From the NCBI GenBank assembly GCA_000493945.1, contig AWNW01000023.1, positions 21,270 through 45,534 of the forward strand: a stretch of 24,265 nucleotides of DNA. The letters are read 5' to 3'. This stretch comes from Candidatus Hydrogenedens terephthalaticus JGI OTU-1 (lineage in GTDB: Bacteria; Hydrogenedentota; Hydrogenedentia; Hydrogenedentales; Hydrogenedentaceae). The notes below the pieces were generated by a model. It was not told the origin of the DNA. It made no database searches and worked only from the letters and a program-made list of their open reading frames with translations. Positions 17,753 to 24,265 of this stretch are shown here, in pieces. The translations under genes were made by a program, and so were the position numbers. How positions within the stretch are numbered: position 1 is the first letter of the stretch; the number at the start of each line of letters is the position of its first letter.

Positions 17753-18373
17753 CTAAAAAATCCATGAACGAATACGATTGAGCCATCCCTGTTTGGGTTC
17801 CTCAGGTTGTTCTTTTTGTATTTCTTCCTCCTTTAAGGGAACCCATGTATCACCCACCTTTTTTTCTGTTTGTTCGGGAACAAACAAAGAGCCAACTTTT
17901 ATCCAGCGACCATTTCTCAATTCATAAGTTAGTGTTTCTTTCCCACTGCTACGAATAATATTTGTATCTTCTTCCGCATCTCTTTTTGATTTATGTAATT
18001 TTGTGTAATACATGGTTTTTTCTAATTCAATTTTTGCTATATAAGGTTTCGATTTGGAATCAGTCTCCTGAATATTAATTTCAAAAGGACCTTCGGTGTT
18101 GTTATAGGAAGAATAATTTTTCCAGAAGTATGGTTTTTTGCGATATACATAATTTTTATCTACTGCCATTGCGGCTTTTATTTCATTTTTTACAATTTGT
18201 TGAAGTTCTTGAATATAGTCTTCTTTCGTTGGAACATGAGTTACTTCGTGAGAGGCTTGTTCCTGTAAATTAGATTTCTTAGAATCATGCGAAACCCAGC
18301 CTTTAACCGTAGCACAGGAGAGACACATGGATAGGATTGTAAGAATGCACAAGAAAGTGATTGTTTTTCTCAT
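17753..18373 (-). CDS. Probable lipoprotein of unknown function
   Basis: I start at the ATG at 18373, which has AGGA six bases upstream; an in-frame ATG at 18388 has no ribosome site. The 206-residue product opens with a basic MRKT, a hydrophobic stretch, and SMCLSCATVKG, where Cys20 after Leu-Ser is the likely lipidation site. The -3 position is Cys rather than Leu, so the lipobox is non-canonical. The mature part begins with polar linker sequence. It then has a domain rich in aromatic and charged strands (KKPYFWKNYSSYN, KPYIAKIELEKTMYYTKLHK, TLTYELRNGRWIKVGSLFVP) that looks like a small beta-rich fold. The C-terminus is basic and Trp-containing. No family is recognised. The gene follows the zinc-ribbon gene by 18 bp and is probably co-transcribed with it. 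Confidence 0.66.
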   Translation of the reverse strand: MRKTITFLCILTILSMCLSCATVKGWVSHDSKKSNLQEQASHEVTHVPTKEDYIQELQQIVKNEIKAAMAVDKNYVYRKKPYFWKNYSSYNNTEGPFEINIQETDSKSKPYIAKIELEKTMYYTKLHKSKRDAEEDTNIIRSSGKETLTYELRNGRWIKVGSLFVPEQTEKKVGDTWVPLKEEEIQKEQPEEPKQGWLNRIRSWIF

Positions 18374-18391
18374 ATTTTGTCCTTTCATTTT

Positions 18392-19378
18392 TTATAAATC
18401 TGCTTTAACCTCACCCATTAACGAAATAGTTAACTTACGAGGTTTTCCTTCATTAATTACTTTTGTATCTTCAAGTCTTACGCGTGATGATAAAATTTGC
18501 CTTACTAAAAATCTATCCTGAACAAGTTCTCCTTCTGTTACTATTTGTTCTCTTAATGAGAAAGAAGGATTATTTAAATGGAAAGTAGCTTTTTTATTTG
18601 TAGGGTCAATTTGCGTAAGAGTCATTTTATATGCAGAGATTTCCTCTATTACTTTTCGGTAGAGGTCTTGTATTTTAGGGTCATAGTCAACTTTTATTAC
18701 CTCAGAGCAAATGCGTGAGGCTTCTGCCGTATCCAAGGGATTATAAGGTTCTCGGGTTAATAAAGTATTAATTTGTTCAATCAATTTTGTTCTAACCTGT
18801 AATAAGATTTTTTGATCTTCTTCGGAATTTGTAGTTTCAAATGCTTTTAAAGCCTCCTGCAATACCCTTTCAATAGGTTCTCCGTTCTCTAACATTATAA
18901 GAGCACGGTTATCATATTCTAAAACATTTCCCGGTTTTTCCTGTAATAATAATTTTAACTGAGACCACACAGAAGGTCCAAAAAAGTAAGACAATATAAT
19001 AAATAAGGAAACAGTTCCAAATATTATTAGCCAGCGAATGGGGGAAACCCTTTGAATTTTTTTCCCCTGTGTGTTGTATGTCGTAGTTTTATATCTTCCC
19101 CATAAATTCCATATTGAGGGAGGTTCTTCTTTGGGTGGTGTTTCAACTAACTCTTTGCGAAATTCTTCAATGGCTTCTAATACTTCTTCGGATAATGTAT
19201 TTTTTGCAGTAGGAGTTTCGCCCCCTAAATCCTCAACAGTAAAAGTTTCAATTTCTTTTTTAGGCCGACCCACAGTTTCCCCGCAAAAGCGACAACGAAT
19301 AGCCCAGACACTAATGGGCATTCGGCAAACAGGACATAATCTCATCTTGTCCTTAGGAAACTGTATTTCCTCGCTCAT
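18392..19378 (-). CDS. Zinc-ribbon protein with one transmembrane helix, unknown function
   Basis: The ATG at 19378 is preceded by GGAG with an eight-base gap; an adjacent GTG at 19381 is a possible alternative. The 328-residue product has an N-terminal zinc ribbon with Cys15, Cys18, Cys29 and Cys32 (CPVC, then CRFC). An acidic low-complexity region follows (about 42-90), then one hydrophobic helix (about 115-134, IRWLIIFGTVSLFIILSYFF). The C-terminal half of about 190 residues would lie on the other side of the membrane if the zinc ribbon is cytoplasmic. That half starts helical and ends in beta-like segments (LRDQ/TLTQIDPTN, RKLTISLMGEV). It heads a probable three-gene minus-strand unit with the lipoprotein and the GT-C-like protein. 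No family is recognised beyond the zinc ribbon. Confidence 0.72.
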   Translation of the reverse strand: MSEEIQFPKDKMRLCPVCRMPISVWAIRCRFCGETVGRPKKEIETFTVEDLGGETPTAKNTLSEEVLEAIEEFRKELVETPPKEEPPSIWNLWGRYKTTTYNTQGKKIQRVSPIRWLIIFGTVSLFIILSYFFGPSVWSQLKLLLQEKPGNVLEYDNRALIMLENGEPIERVLQEALKAFETTNSEEDQKILLQVRTKLIEQINTLLTREPYNPLDTAEASRICSEVIKVDYDPKIQDLYRKVIEEISAYKMTLTQIDPTNKKATFHLNNPSFSLREQIVTEGELVQDRFLVRQILSSRVRLEDTKVINEGKPRKLTISLMGEVKADL

Positions 19379-19504
19379 CACTGAAACTCCATCTTTTATT
19401 TAAGTATAATAAATGTATATACCGCTTCACACATTATAACGATTTATAATCAATATCTATTTATATATTATTCAAATATTATATATATTTTATGGGTTTT
19501 AAAG

Positions 19505-19843
19505 ATGTTATTATCAAATGTTCGAAAGATAATTGAAGAATATGACCTTGTATCTTCGGATGAGAAAATACTTGTGGCTGTGTCCGGGGGAGCCGATTCT
19601 GTCGCATTATTATATTCTCTATTCGAATTGGGTTATTCAGTAGAAATTGCTCATGTAGACCATCAAACCCGCCAGGGACAGAGCAAGAAAGATGCGGAAT
19701 TTGTGTCACAATTAGCAAAAAAATTAGGAGTCCCTTTTCATCTAAAAACCTGTCCGGTAGAAGAGGAATCTTTAAACTTTGGCCGCTCTTTTGAAGAGTA
19801 TGCGAGAGAAGTTCGGTATCGTTTTTTTAAGGAAACGGCTTAA
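19505..19843 (+). pseudogene. tilS: 5' fragment of tRNA(Ile)-lysidine synthase, broken at codon 112
   Basis: Residues 1-112 match the TilS N-terminal domain, including the PP-loop motif SGGADS (VAVSGGADSVALLYS) and the HVDHQTR segment. Reading then stops at TAA 19841-19843, exactly where the sequence switches to an aldo-keto reductase gene in another frame. The missing remainder of tilS lies on the minus strand at 23124-24170. Joining the two gives about 460 codons with no gap, a normal TilS length. TilS modifies C34 of tRNA-Ile(CAU) to lysidine and is essential in most bacteria, so a truly broken only copy would be unexpected. The break is most likely an inversion-type chimera or a minority rearrangement. 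The ribosome site is weak, and the 123-bp upstream gap is AT-rich and shared with the divergent zinc-ribbon gene. Confidence 0.85.
19746..19840 (+). repeat. Left copy of a 95-bp perfect inverted repeat (within tilS)
   Basis: These 95 bases are identical to the reverse complement of 24171-24265, which are the last bases of the window. Identity stops sharply after 19840 (TAATAC here, CGTTTA in the other copy). Both copies are tilS coding sequence (residues TCPVEEE through KETA), so this is a duplicated gene segment and not a mobile-element end. Because the right copy is cut by the window edge, the true length of identity is not known. Confidence 0.97.
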
Positions 19844-20525
19844 TACAGATTACATTGATTTATATCAGATTCACTGGCCTCCTAAAGATATTCCTTTTGG
19901 AGAAGTGGCTCAAACTATGAAAAAACTGCAGGAACAAGGAAAAATTCGACATATCGGGATATCCAATTTTGGAATTCAAAATATGCAAGAATGGTTCAAT
20001 CAAGGAGGGACAGCCGTTTCCAATCAAATTGGATACAATCTTTTATTTCGTTCCCCTGAATATGAAATAGTTCCTTTTTGTAGAGAAAATAATATTGGTG
20101 TTCTTGTTTACATGCCTTTAATGCAGGGGTTGTTAGCCGGTTGTTGGTCAAGCGTAGAAGAAATACCTCTTTTAAGGCGACGAACAAGACATTTTTCAAA
20201 AAATCGCCCCGGAACTCGACATGGTGAAGAAGGTTGTGAAAGATTGACCATCGAAACTGTCCAAGCCATTCATGCCCTTTCACAACATTTAGAAATTCCT
20301 ATGGCTACATTAAGTCTATCCTGGCTCAAATGGCAAAAAGGGGTCTCTTCTATCATCGTAGGTTGCAGGTCCAAAGCACAAATGGAAAACAATATAGAAG
20401 CACTCCTAAAACCTCTGGACCCTGAGGTACTTTCCCTCCTCAACGAAATTACTTACCCCCTAAAAAGATATATGGGTAAAAATGCCGATATGTGGGAAAA
20501 CGAAAAAAACGCACGCATCCAATAA
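19833..20525 (+). pseudogene. Aldo-keto reductase lacking its N-terminal third
   Basis: From about 19833 the frame reads KRLNTDYIDLYQIHWP, the AKR segment containing the active-site His, then GKIRHIGISNFG, the cofactor-binding SIIVGCRSKAQMENN region, and a C-terminal GKNADMW tail. Family members carry roughly 100 more residues upstream holding the catalytic Asp, Tyr and Lys of the tetrad. Here those positions are replaced by out-of-frame tilS sequence. An ATG at 19779 opens the frame but translates tilS in the wrong frame and is not a natural start. The intact gene presumably lies beyond the native right-hand neighbourhood. AAACGGCT (19833-19840) is compatible with both the tilS sequence and the expected AKR codons (Lys-Arg-Leu), suggesting microhomology at the junction. 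Confidence 0.8.
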
Positions 20526-20564
20526 TCTCTAATTTCATACTCCTCCCGCAGATAATTTTATCCA

Positions 20565-21572
20565 CTACAATTTTTCACCCCATCGGGCTTTACGAGACTG
20601 TTCCTCTAACCAACGGCATTGAAAAGATAATCGTTCCATCCATTGTGCAGGAGATAGACCCGCTACATTCGGATTATTTTTTGATTGATATGAAACTGTT
20701 GTTATGTGCTTTATTCCAACGGCATAAAACAGTGCTACTAATTCTGCGTATGAAAGTGTTCTTTTCCTTTCATATTGTTCTAAAAGCATTAATGTCCTCA
20801 TTCTCAATTTGTCAATATTTGTGCTGGTGCGAACACATAAATTAGAAATAGCATAAGATATATCTTCCAGATAACAGCCCTGCCCTGCAAATTCGAGGTC
20901 AATTATTGCAAGTAATTTTTCACCCGAAAACAAGAGATTGGCTCCATGCCAATCTCCATGAATAAGACCCACTTCAAACTCAGAACGCTTTTCAATGGAT
21001 AACTCTTGAGCTGAACGCTGAATAAATTCCACTAAATAATTAAAATAGGGCATTAAACTTGACTCATCTTTTTCTTCACGGGCTAATTTAAAGAAGTGAA
21101 GGAAAATATCTTTAGGAACCTCACTAAATCGCCACATATTCACATCTCTTGGAGGGGCAGGAAGTCCATAACATACTTTATGAAACTTTCCTAAAGCCTT
21201 TGCTGAAATCTGCAAAGTCTTCATTGTAAGTGTCATGGGTTCCCCTTTTACGAACTCTTGTAATTCCAAAACCCAATCATCAACTTCCACATACCCTTTA
21301 CCATTTCTTGCCTTTTGTATTCGAGCAACAGGTAATCCATTCGCAAACAAATGATCAGATAACCGATGCTGAAAATTCAAAGCATCAATAACGGCAACAG
21401 CACGTGTATATGTTTTCGCAAGAAAAACTCCTTTACTGGTTTCGACTACCATCTTTCGATGTCGCCTTTGATGTGCCCCCTCTAAAGGACGAGGTAAGCC
21501 TACTTCTCCTAAATCATAATTCTTGCGAATAACATCTGCAACTATTTCTAAACCTTGAAGTTGAACAGTCAT
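20565..21572 (-). CDS. APH/choline-kinase-fold phosphotransferase
   Basis: I place the start at ATG 21572. A TTG nine codons upstream is also possible, and the GGAG before 21572 is unusually close, two bases away. The 335-residue product has the kinase-like Brenner motif HGDWHGANLL (His205, catalytic Asp207, Asn212) and the metal-binding IDLEFAG (Asp225), which define the PF01636 phosphotransferase fold shared by aminoglycoside kinases, homoserine kinase II, CotS-like and sugar or amino-alcohol kinases. An N-lobe nucleotide-binding Lys is plausible in GVFLAKTY. Nothing points to antibiotic resistance, and a small-molecule metabolic kinase is more likely. It lies downstream of the isomerase gene on the same strand after a 95-bp AT-rich gap, so co-transcription is possible. 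It converges on the AKR fragment. Confidence 0.83.
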   Translation of the reverse strand: MTVQLQGLEIVADVIRKNYDLGEVGLPRPLEGAHQRRHRKMVVETSKGVFLAKTYTRAVAVIDALNFQHRLSDHLFANGLPVARIQKARNGKGYVEVDDWVLELQEFVKGEPMTLTMKTLQISAKALGKFHKVCYGLPAPPRDVNMWRFSEVPKDIFLHFFKLAREEKDESSLMPYFNYLVEFIQRSAQELSIEKRSEFEVGLIHGDWHGANLLFSGEKLLAIIDLEFAGQGCYLEDISYAISNLCVRTSTNIDKLRMRTLMLLEQYERKRTLSYAELVALFYAVGIKHITTVSYQSKNNPNVAGLSPAQWMERLSFQCRWLEEQSRKARWGEKL

Positions 21573-21667
21573 ATCTCCTATTAAAATATATAAATTCAAA
21601 TAATTTATAAAAGGTTAAAAATTAAACTATTGACTGTATTATATAATAAAACACTATTTATGATAAA

Positions 21668-22600
21668 TTAAACATTTGTTTGTAATAAGTTACTACTTGT
21701 TATATTATCTCTCCAATACTTAACAGATTCTTTTAAATCAGACAATACTCTATTCTCAAAGGGATACCTCTCCCTATGACTAATTTCAAGTATAAGGTAG
21801 CAATCTATAATCCCAGATTCACAAATCGTTTGTATTAATTCTTTCGGAATAATCTTCCCCCGACAGTTATATTCTTGTGTAAATGGGTAATGCCCACCTT
21901 TATCCTGCAAACTTTGTTTTAAGTGAATTACTTTTATATCTTTTCCAAAATATTTTATCCAAGCATGAGGATTTATATCTTCTGGATTTAAAGAGGAAAC
22001 ATCGCCATGGTCAACATCAAAACATAATTGCATGGGTATAGGGAAACCTCTACTACACAACTTCTGTATCTTTTGTGTTTCTTGAATAGTCTCTCCAACT
22101 TCCCTCGGAATAGACATGGGTTCCCATATTAAATATTTCATACCTATTTCGGCTCCATATTCAGATAATTCTCGCCATCCTTCTACACCTTGCTCTATTC
22201 GTTTTCTCCGAATTTCTGGGTTATTACAATCACGAACAGTCATAATCCCAAAATGACTTCCTCCACCTTCCGCACCCAAAAATACGGAGAGTTTGAAAAA
22301 CTTCTTAAACCATTCAATCCACGCTCTCCGAATTTCTTCATCTGGATGTAATAAATGATTTACCCTTGTAAATTGGGATGTAAATGTTGTTGTGATTTTA
22401 ATATTATATTTCTCACAGCAATTTTTGATTTTTTCTGCTTGTTTGTATACGATTCTTTCTTCATACCATGGATTTAACAAATCAGCAGTAAATTGAACTA
22501 CTTGCAAACCTAATTCCTCTGAAACAATCCGAGTCCAATCATCAGGCTCTACAAACCGATTTATTGCAAATCCGGTGTTAATACCTAAAACTATGGGCAT
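21668..22600 (-). CDS. TIM-barrel sugar (phosphate) isomerase/epimerase
   Basis: The 310-residue product fits the AP-endonuclease-2/xylose-isomerase-like TIM-barrel family. Strand-end segments include LGINTGFAINRF, GLQVVQFTADLLNPWY, LGAEGGGSHFGI, KYLIWEPMSIPRE with the metal-ligand Glu, LCFDVDHGD with Asp and His ligands, VIHLKQSLQDKGGHYPF, and CYLILEISHRERYPF with the closing Glu. Metal-dependent epimerisation or isomerisation of a keto-sugar or its phosphate is expected; the GSHFGI loop recalls tetrulose-phosphate epimerases, but I cannot fix the substrate. GGGAG lies five bases before the ATG, and the gene starts 11 bp after hpt, so it belongs to the tilS-hpt transcript. A phosphotransferase gene follows, and the two could act on successive steps of a sugar pathway (inference). 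Confidence 0.82.
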   Translation of the reverse strand: MPIVLGINTGFAINRFVEPDDWTRIVSEELGLQVVQFTADLLNPWYEERIVYKQAEKIKNCCEKYNIKITTTFTSQFTRVNHLLHPDEEIRRAWIEWFKKFFKLSVFLGAEGGGSHFGIMTVRDCNNPEIRRKRIEQGVEGWRELSEYGAEIGMKYLIWEPMSIPREVGETIQETQKIQKLCSRGFPIPMQLCFDVDHGDVSSLNPEDINPHAWIKYFGKDIKVIHLKQSLQDKGGHYPFTQEYNCRGKIIPKELIQTICESGIIDCYLILEISHRERYPFENRVLSDLKESVKYWRDNITSSNLLQTNV

Positions 22601-22611
22601 ATAAACTCCCT

Positions 22612-23148
22612 CTAATCTATACTTTTATCAAGAGCAAGAATATGTATATCAGGTAAATTTCTAAATTTTCCATCATAATCCATACCATAACCTACAACGA
22701 AATTATCTTCGATGTAAAATCCAACATAATCCGAGGAAATCGTTATTCCTTTACGATATTTCTTTTTTTCCAATAATACGCATAAATATATATCCTTCGG
22801 ACTTTGTTCTCTTAAATAATCAACTACCTTTTGTGTGGTTAAACCCGTATCAAAAATATCTTCAATCAATAATACCTTCTTACCCTTTACATCCGGGATA
22901 TGATTATCGAACATTTTGACTTTTCCACTACTATTACATCCTTGATAACTTTCCGCTCGTATAAAATCAATTGAGGCAACAGGGGGAAGTTCTCTCAATA
23001 AATCTGTTGCAAAAAAAACAGCACCTTTTAAAATAACAATAACACAAAGATTTTCAACATCAATATCTTTACAAATTTTTTCTGCAAGTTCTGAAACTTT
23101 ATGTCGGATTTGTTCCCTTCGGATTAATGGGGGGAGGATGAGTTGCAT
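22612..23148 (-). CDS. hpt: Hypoxanthine (guanine) phosphoribosyltransferase
   Basis: The 178-residue type I phosphoribosyltransferase has the PPi-loop region VIVILKGAVFFATDLLREL, the PRPP-binding signature VLLIEDIFDTGLTT (residues 92-105), and the purine-end motif VVGYGMDYDGKFRNLPDI. It salvages hypoxanthine or guanine with PRPP to IMP or GMP in the cytoplasm. The ATG lies inside the 3' end of tilS (25-bp overlap), with AGAGG seven bases upstream, so the two are translationally coupled. The tilS-hpt order is conserved in many bacteria and even fused in some Firmicutes, which supports this strand's arrangement as the native one. Length and motifs are complete. Confidence 0.95.
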   Translation of the reverse strand: MQLILPPLIRREQIRHKVSELAEKICKDIDVENLCVIVILKGAVFFATDLLRELPPVASIDFIRAESYQGCNSSGKVKMFDNHIPDVKGKKVLLIEDIFDTGLTTQKVVDYLREQSPKDIYLCVLLEKKKYRKGITISSDYVGFYIEDNFVVGYGMDYDGKFRNLPDIHILALDKSID

Positions 23149-24265
23149 GGAGTAACCTCTATTTCAAGAATTCTTCGTGTTAAAGGACCTATCATAGCAA
23201 TAGCACTGGGGACATATCCGACTATCCAGATAATACCGTGTATGGTAAATAAAATGGGGACACGATCGCGTTCCGGAGCAGGCACCCCCAAATCAATAAA
23301 ATAATCGCTTAGTTTTCGTGAATTTGTCATACCAAAAGGAATAAACCTATCTCCATTCTCTCTTTTTCGTACCCATACCCCTTCAGAAAGGGTATCCGCA
23401 TCAAAAACCTGTAAAAAAGGTTTGCAGTAAGACTTCCAGTCATAATTTTTTGGAAGCATTACTATTCGGGCATTGAAATGAAATCCATAAGCACAGGTTT
23501 CTCCTGGTATTTTCAATCGAATGGGTTTTTCTCCCCTTACACTTTCAGATGATTGAGGAACAAACTCTGTCCACTCTTTGCCGTTATATAACAATACACC
23601 TTGTCCTAAATCAAATTTTTGCCCCGTTTCCCCTGTTAAAATAAACTGTGTTGCAGAGACTACTCGGTCATAAGTACACTCAATTTTTTTCCTTTGTAGC
23701 AATAATACCAGACATCTTCTACGAATGGCTTCATGATATTCCGAAAATTGTTTTCTTGAAATTTTGTCCTCTTTTACAACATTATCCAACGCCATTTCTG
23801 CTTGTTTGCAGAGGTAATCATTCTCACATTGTTGTAATGCAACAAGATGCAATACAGCGTCTTTGATTTTTTGATTATAATTTTTAAGTTCAGGGATTAA
23901 AACATTTCTCACTTTGTTTCTAAAATAATCATTTTGGAAATTAGAAGTATCCACACACCAATCCACCCCGTGGTCTTTTAGCCATGTCTCAATCATACTT
24001 TTATCGCAATAGTATAATGGGCGAATAATTCGAAGACCTTCATCAACACGAACAACGGGAATACCCGTCATACCCAACGGTGTTGTTCCTCGAATAATTC
24101 GCATCAGAACCGTTTCTACCTGGTCATCAGCATGATGACCTGTTGCAAGAACAGGGCAACCTCTTAAACGAGCCGTTTCCTTAAAAAAACGATACCGAAC
24201 TTCTCTCGCATACTCTTCAAAAGAGCGGCCAAAGTTTAAAGATTCCTCTTCTACCGGACAGGTTT
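23124..24265 (-). CDS. tilS: tRNA(Ile)-lysidine synthase, missing only its N-terminus at the window edge
   Basis: The minus-strand frame is open from the window edge (first full codon at 24263) to the stop at 23124: 379 codons. It starts in TCPVEEE, passes KETA into RLRGCPVLATGHHADDQVETVLMRIIRG, the conserved TilS ATGHHxDDQ motif, and continues through the DTSNF..DYFRNKVR segment to the C-terminal substrate-binding domains. An ATG at 24104 begins a shorter frame but lies inside the catalytic domain and is not the real start. The first 95 bases duplicate 19746-19840. Adding the N-terminal residues present there gives a complete protein of about 460 residues. It overlaps hpt by 25 bp. The missing 5' end is either just beyond the edge or the copy at 19505. 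Confidence 0.9.
   Translation of the reverse strand, partial: TCPVEEESLNFGRSFEEYAREVRYRFFKETARLRGCPVLATGHHADDQVETVLMRIIRGTTPLGMTGIPVVRVDEGLRIIRPLYYCDKSMIETWLKDHGVDWCVDTSNFQNDYFRNKVRNVLIPELKNYNQKIKDAVLHLVALQQCENDYLCKQAEMALDNVVKEDKISRKQFSEYHEAIRRRCLVLLLQRKKIECTYDRVVSATQFILTGETGQKFDLGQGVLLYNGKEWTEFVPQSSESVRGEKPIRLKIPGETCAYGFHFNARIVMLPKNYDWKSYCKPFLQVFDADTLSEGVWVRKRENGDRFIPFGMTNSRKLSDYFIDLGVPAPERDRVPILFTIHGIIWIVGYVPSAIAMIGPLTRRILEIEVTPCNSSSPH
24171..24265 (-). repeat. Right copy of the 95-bp perfect inverted repeat, ending at the window edge
   Basis: This is the exact reverse complement of 19746-19840. Inward of 24171 the sequence continues as proper tilS, whereas the left copy continues as aldo-keto reductase, so this copy has the native junction. 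That it stops exactly at the window end, with identity to the last base, is what an assembler leaves when it stops at a k-mer already used elsewhere in the same contig. Confidence 0.97.

Noticed and set aside
19779..20525. A complete aldo-keto reductase gene starting at the ATG at 19779
   Set aside because: The first 18 or so codons are tilS sequence in the wrong frame, and the N-terminal third with the catalytic Asp, Tyr and Lys is absent.
20492..20845. Plus-strand ORF of 117 codons after the AKR fragment
   Set aside because: It overlaps the conserved 3' half of the phosphotransferase gene in antisense and resembles no protein family.
20565..21572. Aminoglycoside resistance kinase
   Set aside because: Only the general fold motifs (HGDxxxxN, IDxE) are present. 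The location beside housekeeping genes, with no mobile context, favours a metabolic kinase.
22612..23148. An HPt phosphotransfer protein that could serve the hybrid kinases
   Set aside because: The gene is hypoxanthine phosphoribosyltransferase, with a clear PRPP-binding motif; the similar symbol is coincidental and it has no HPt four-helix signature.
19746..24265. Terminal inverted repeats of a 4.5-kb transposon or a site-specific invertible cassette
   Set aside because: Both repeat copies are ordinary tilS coding sequence, there is no transposase or recombinase gene inside or beside them, and no target duplication is seen. A fold-back contig explains the pattern more simply.
1..24265. CRISPR array, rRNA, tRNA or prophage genes
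   Set aside because: No regularly spaced repeats, no recognisable RNA gene sequence and no phage structural or integrase genes were seen on either strand.

Overview
The window is an AT-rich stretch of bacterial chromosome, probably one contig from an uncultured diderm. Three things point to a Gram-negative-type cell in or near the Planctomycetes, Lentisphaerae or Hydrogenedentes assemblage. The left edge carries a class III (GFTLIELLVVIAIIGILAA) pseudopilin of the type abundant in those groups. A long LptD-like outer-membrane barrel with a C-terminal Phe implies an outer membrane with LPS or a similar glycolipid. The kinases are soluble multi-PAS hybrids of the HD[FY]NN type. The phylum assignment is inference; no rRNA or tRNA gene was seen.

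Layout, left to right. (1) 1-1209, minus strand: a partial pseudopilin and an exported coiled-coil protein of unknown function. (2) 1417-3056, plus: ruvA-ruvB, translationally coupled. (3) 3181-12155: three hybrid histidine kinases (two plus, one minus) with a ketopantoate reductase (panE) between the second and third. All three kinases lack membrane segments, start with PAS-like domains, keep the catalytic His and ATP-binding motifs, and end in a receiver domain. The middle one has a degenerate receiver with Asn at the phospho-acceptor position. No HPt protein or DNA-binding response regulator is visible in the window. (4) 12543-16415, plus: a PfkB sugar kinase, a small exported protein that looks like a partial copy of the next gene's 5' end, and lptD. 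(5) 16427-19378, minus: a GT-C-like polytopic membrane protein, a probable lipoprotein, and a zinc-ribbon/single-TM protein. (6) 19505-24265: the tilS region.

The tilS region is the most peculiar part. The first 112 codons of tilS lie at 19505-19840 on the plus strand and run abruptly into an aldo-keto reductase lacking its N-terminal third. On the minus strand follow an APH-fold phosphotransferase, a TIM-barrel sugar isomerase/epimerase, hpt, and the remainder of tilS. The last 95 bases of the window are an exact reverse complement of 19746-19840. Read backwards from the right end, tilS-hpt-isomerase-phosphotransferase form a normal compact operon, and tilS-hpt is a widespread bacterial gene order. 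The simplest reading is that the native locus is an intact tilS followed by hpt and its neighbours, and that 19833-19840 is an inversion-type junction. It could be a library or assembly chimera, or a real minority inversion.

I found no CRISPR array, transposase, phage gene or recognisable defence system.
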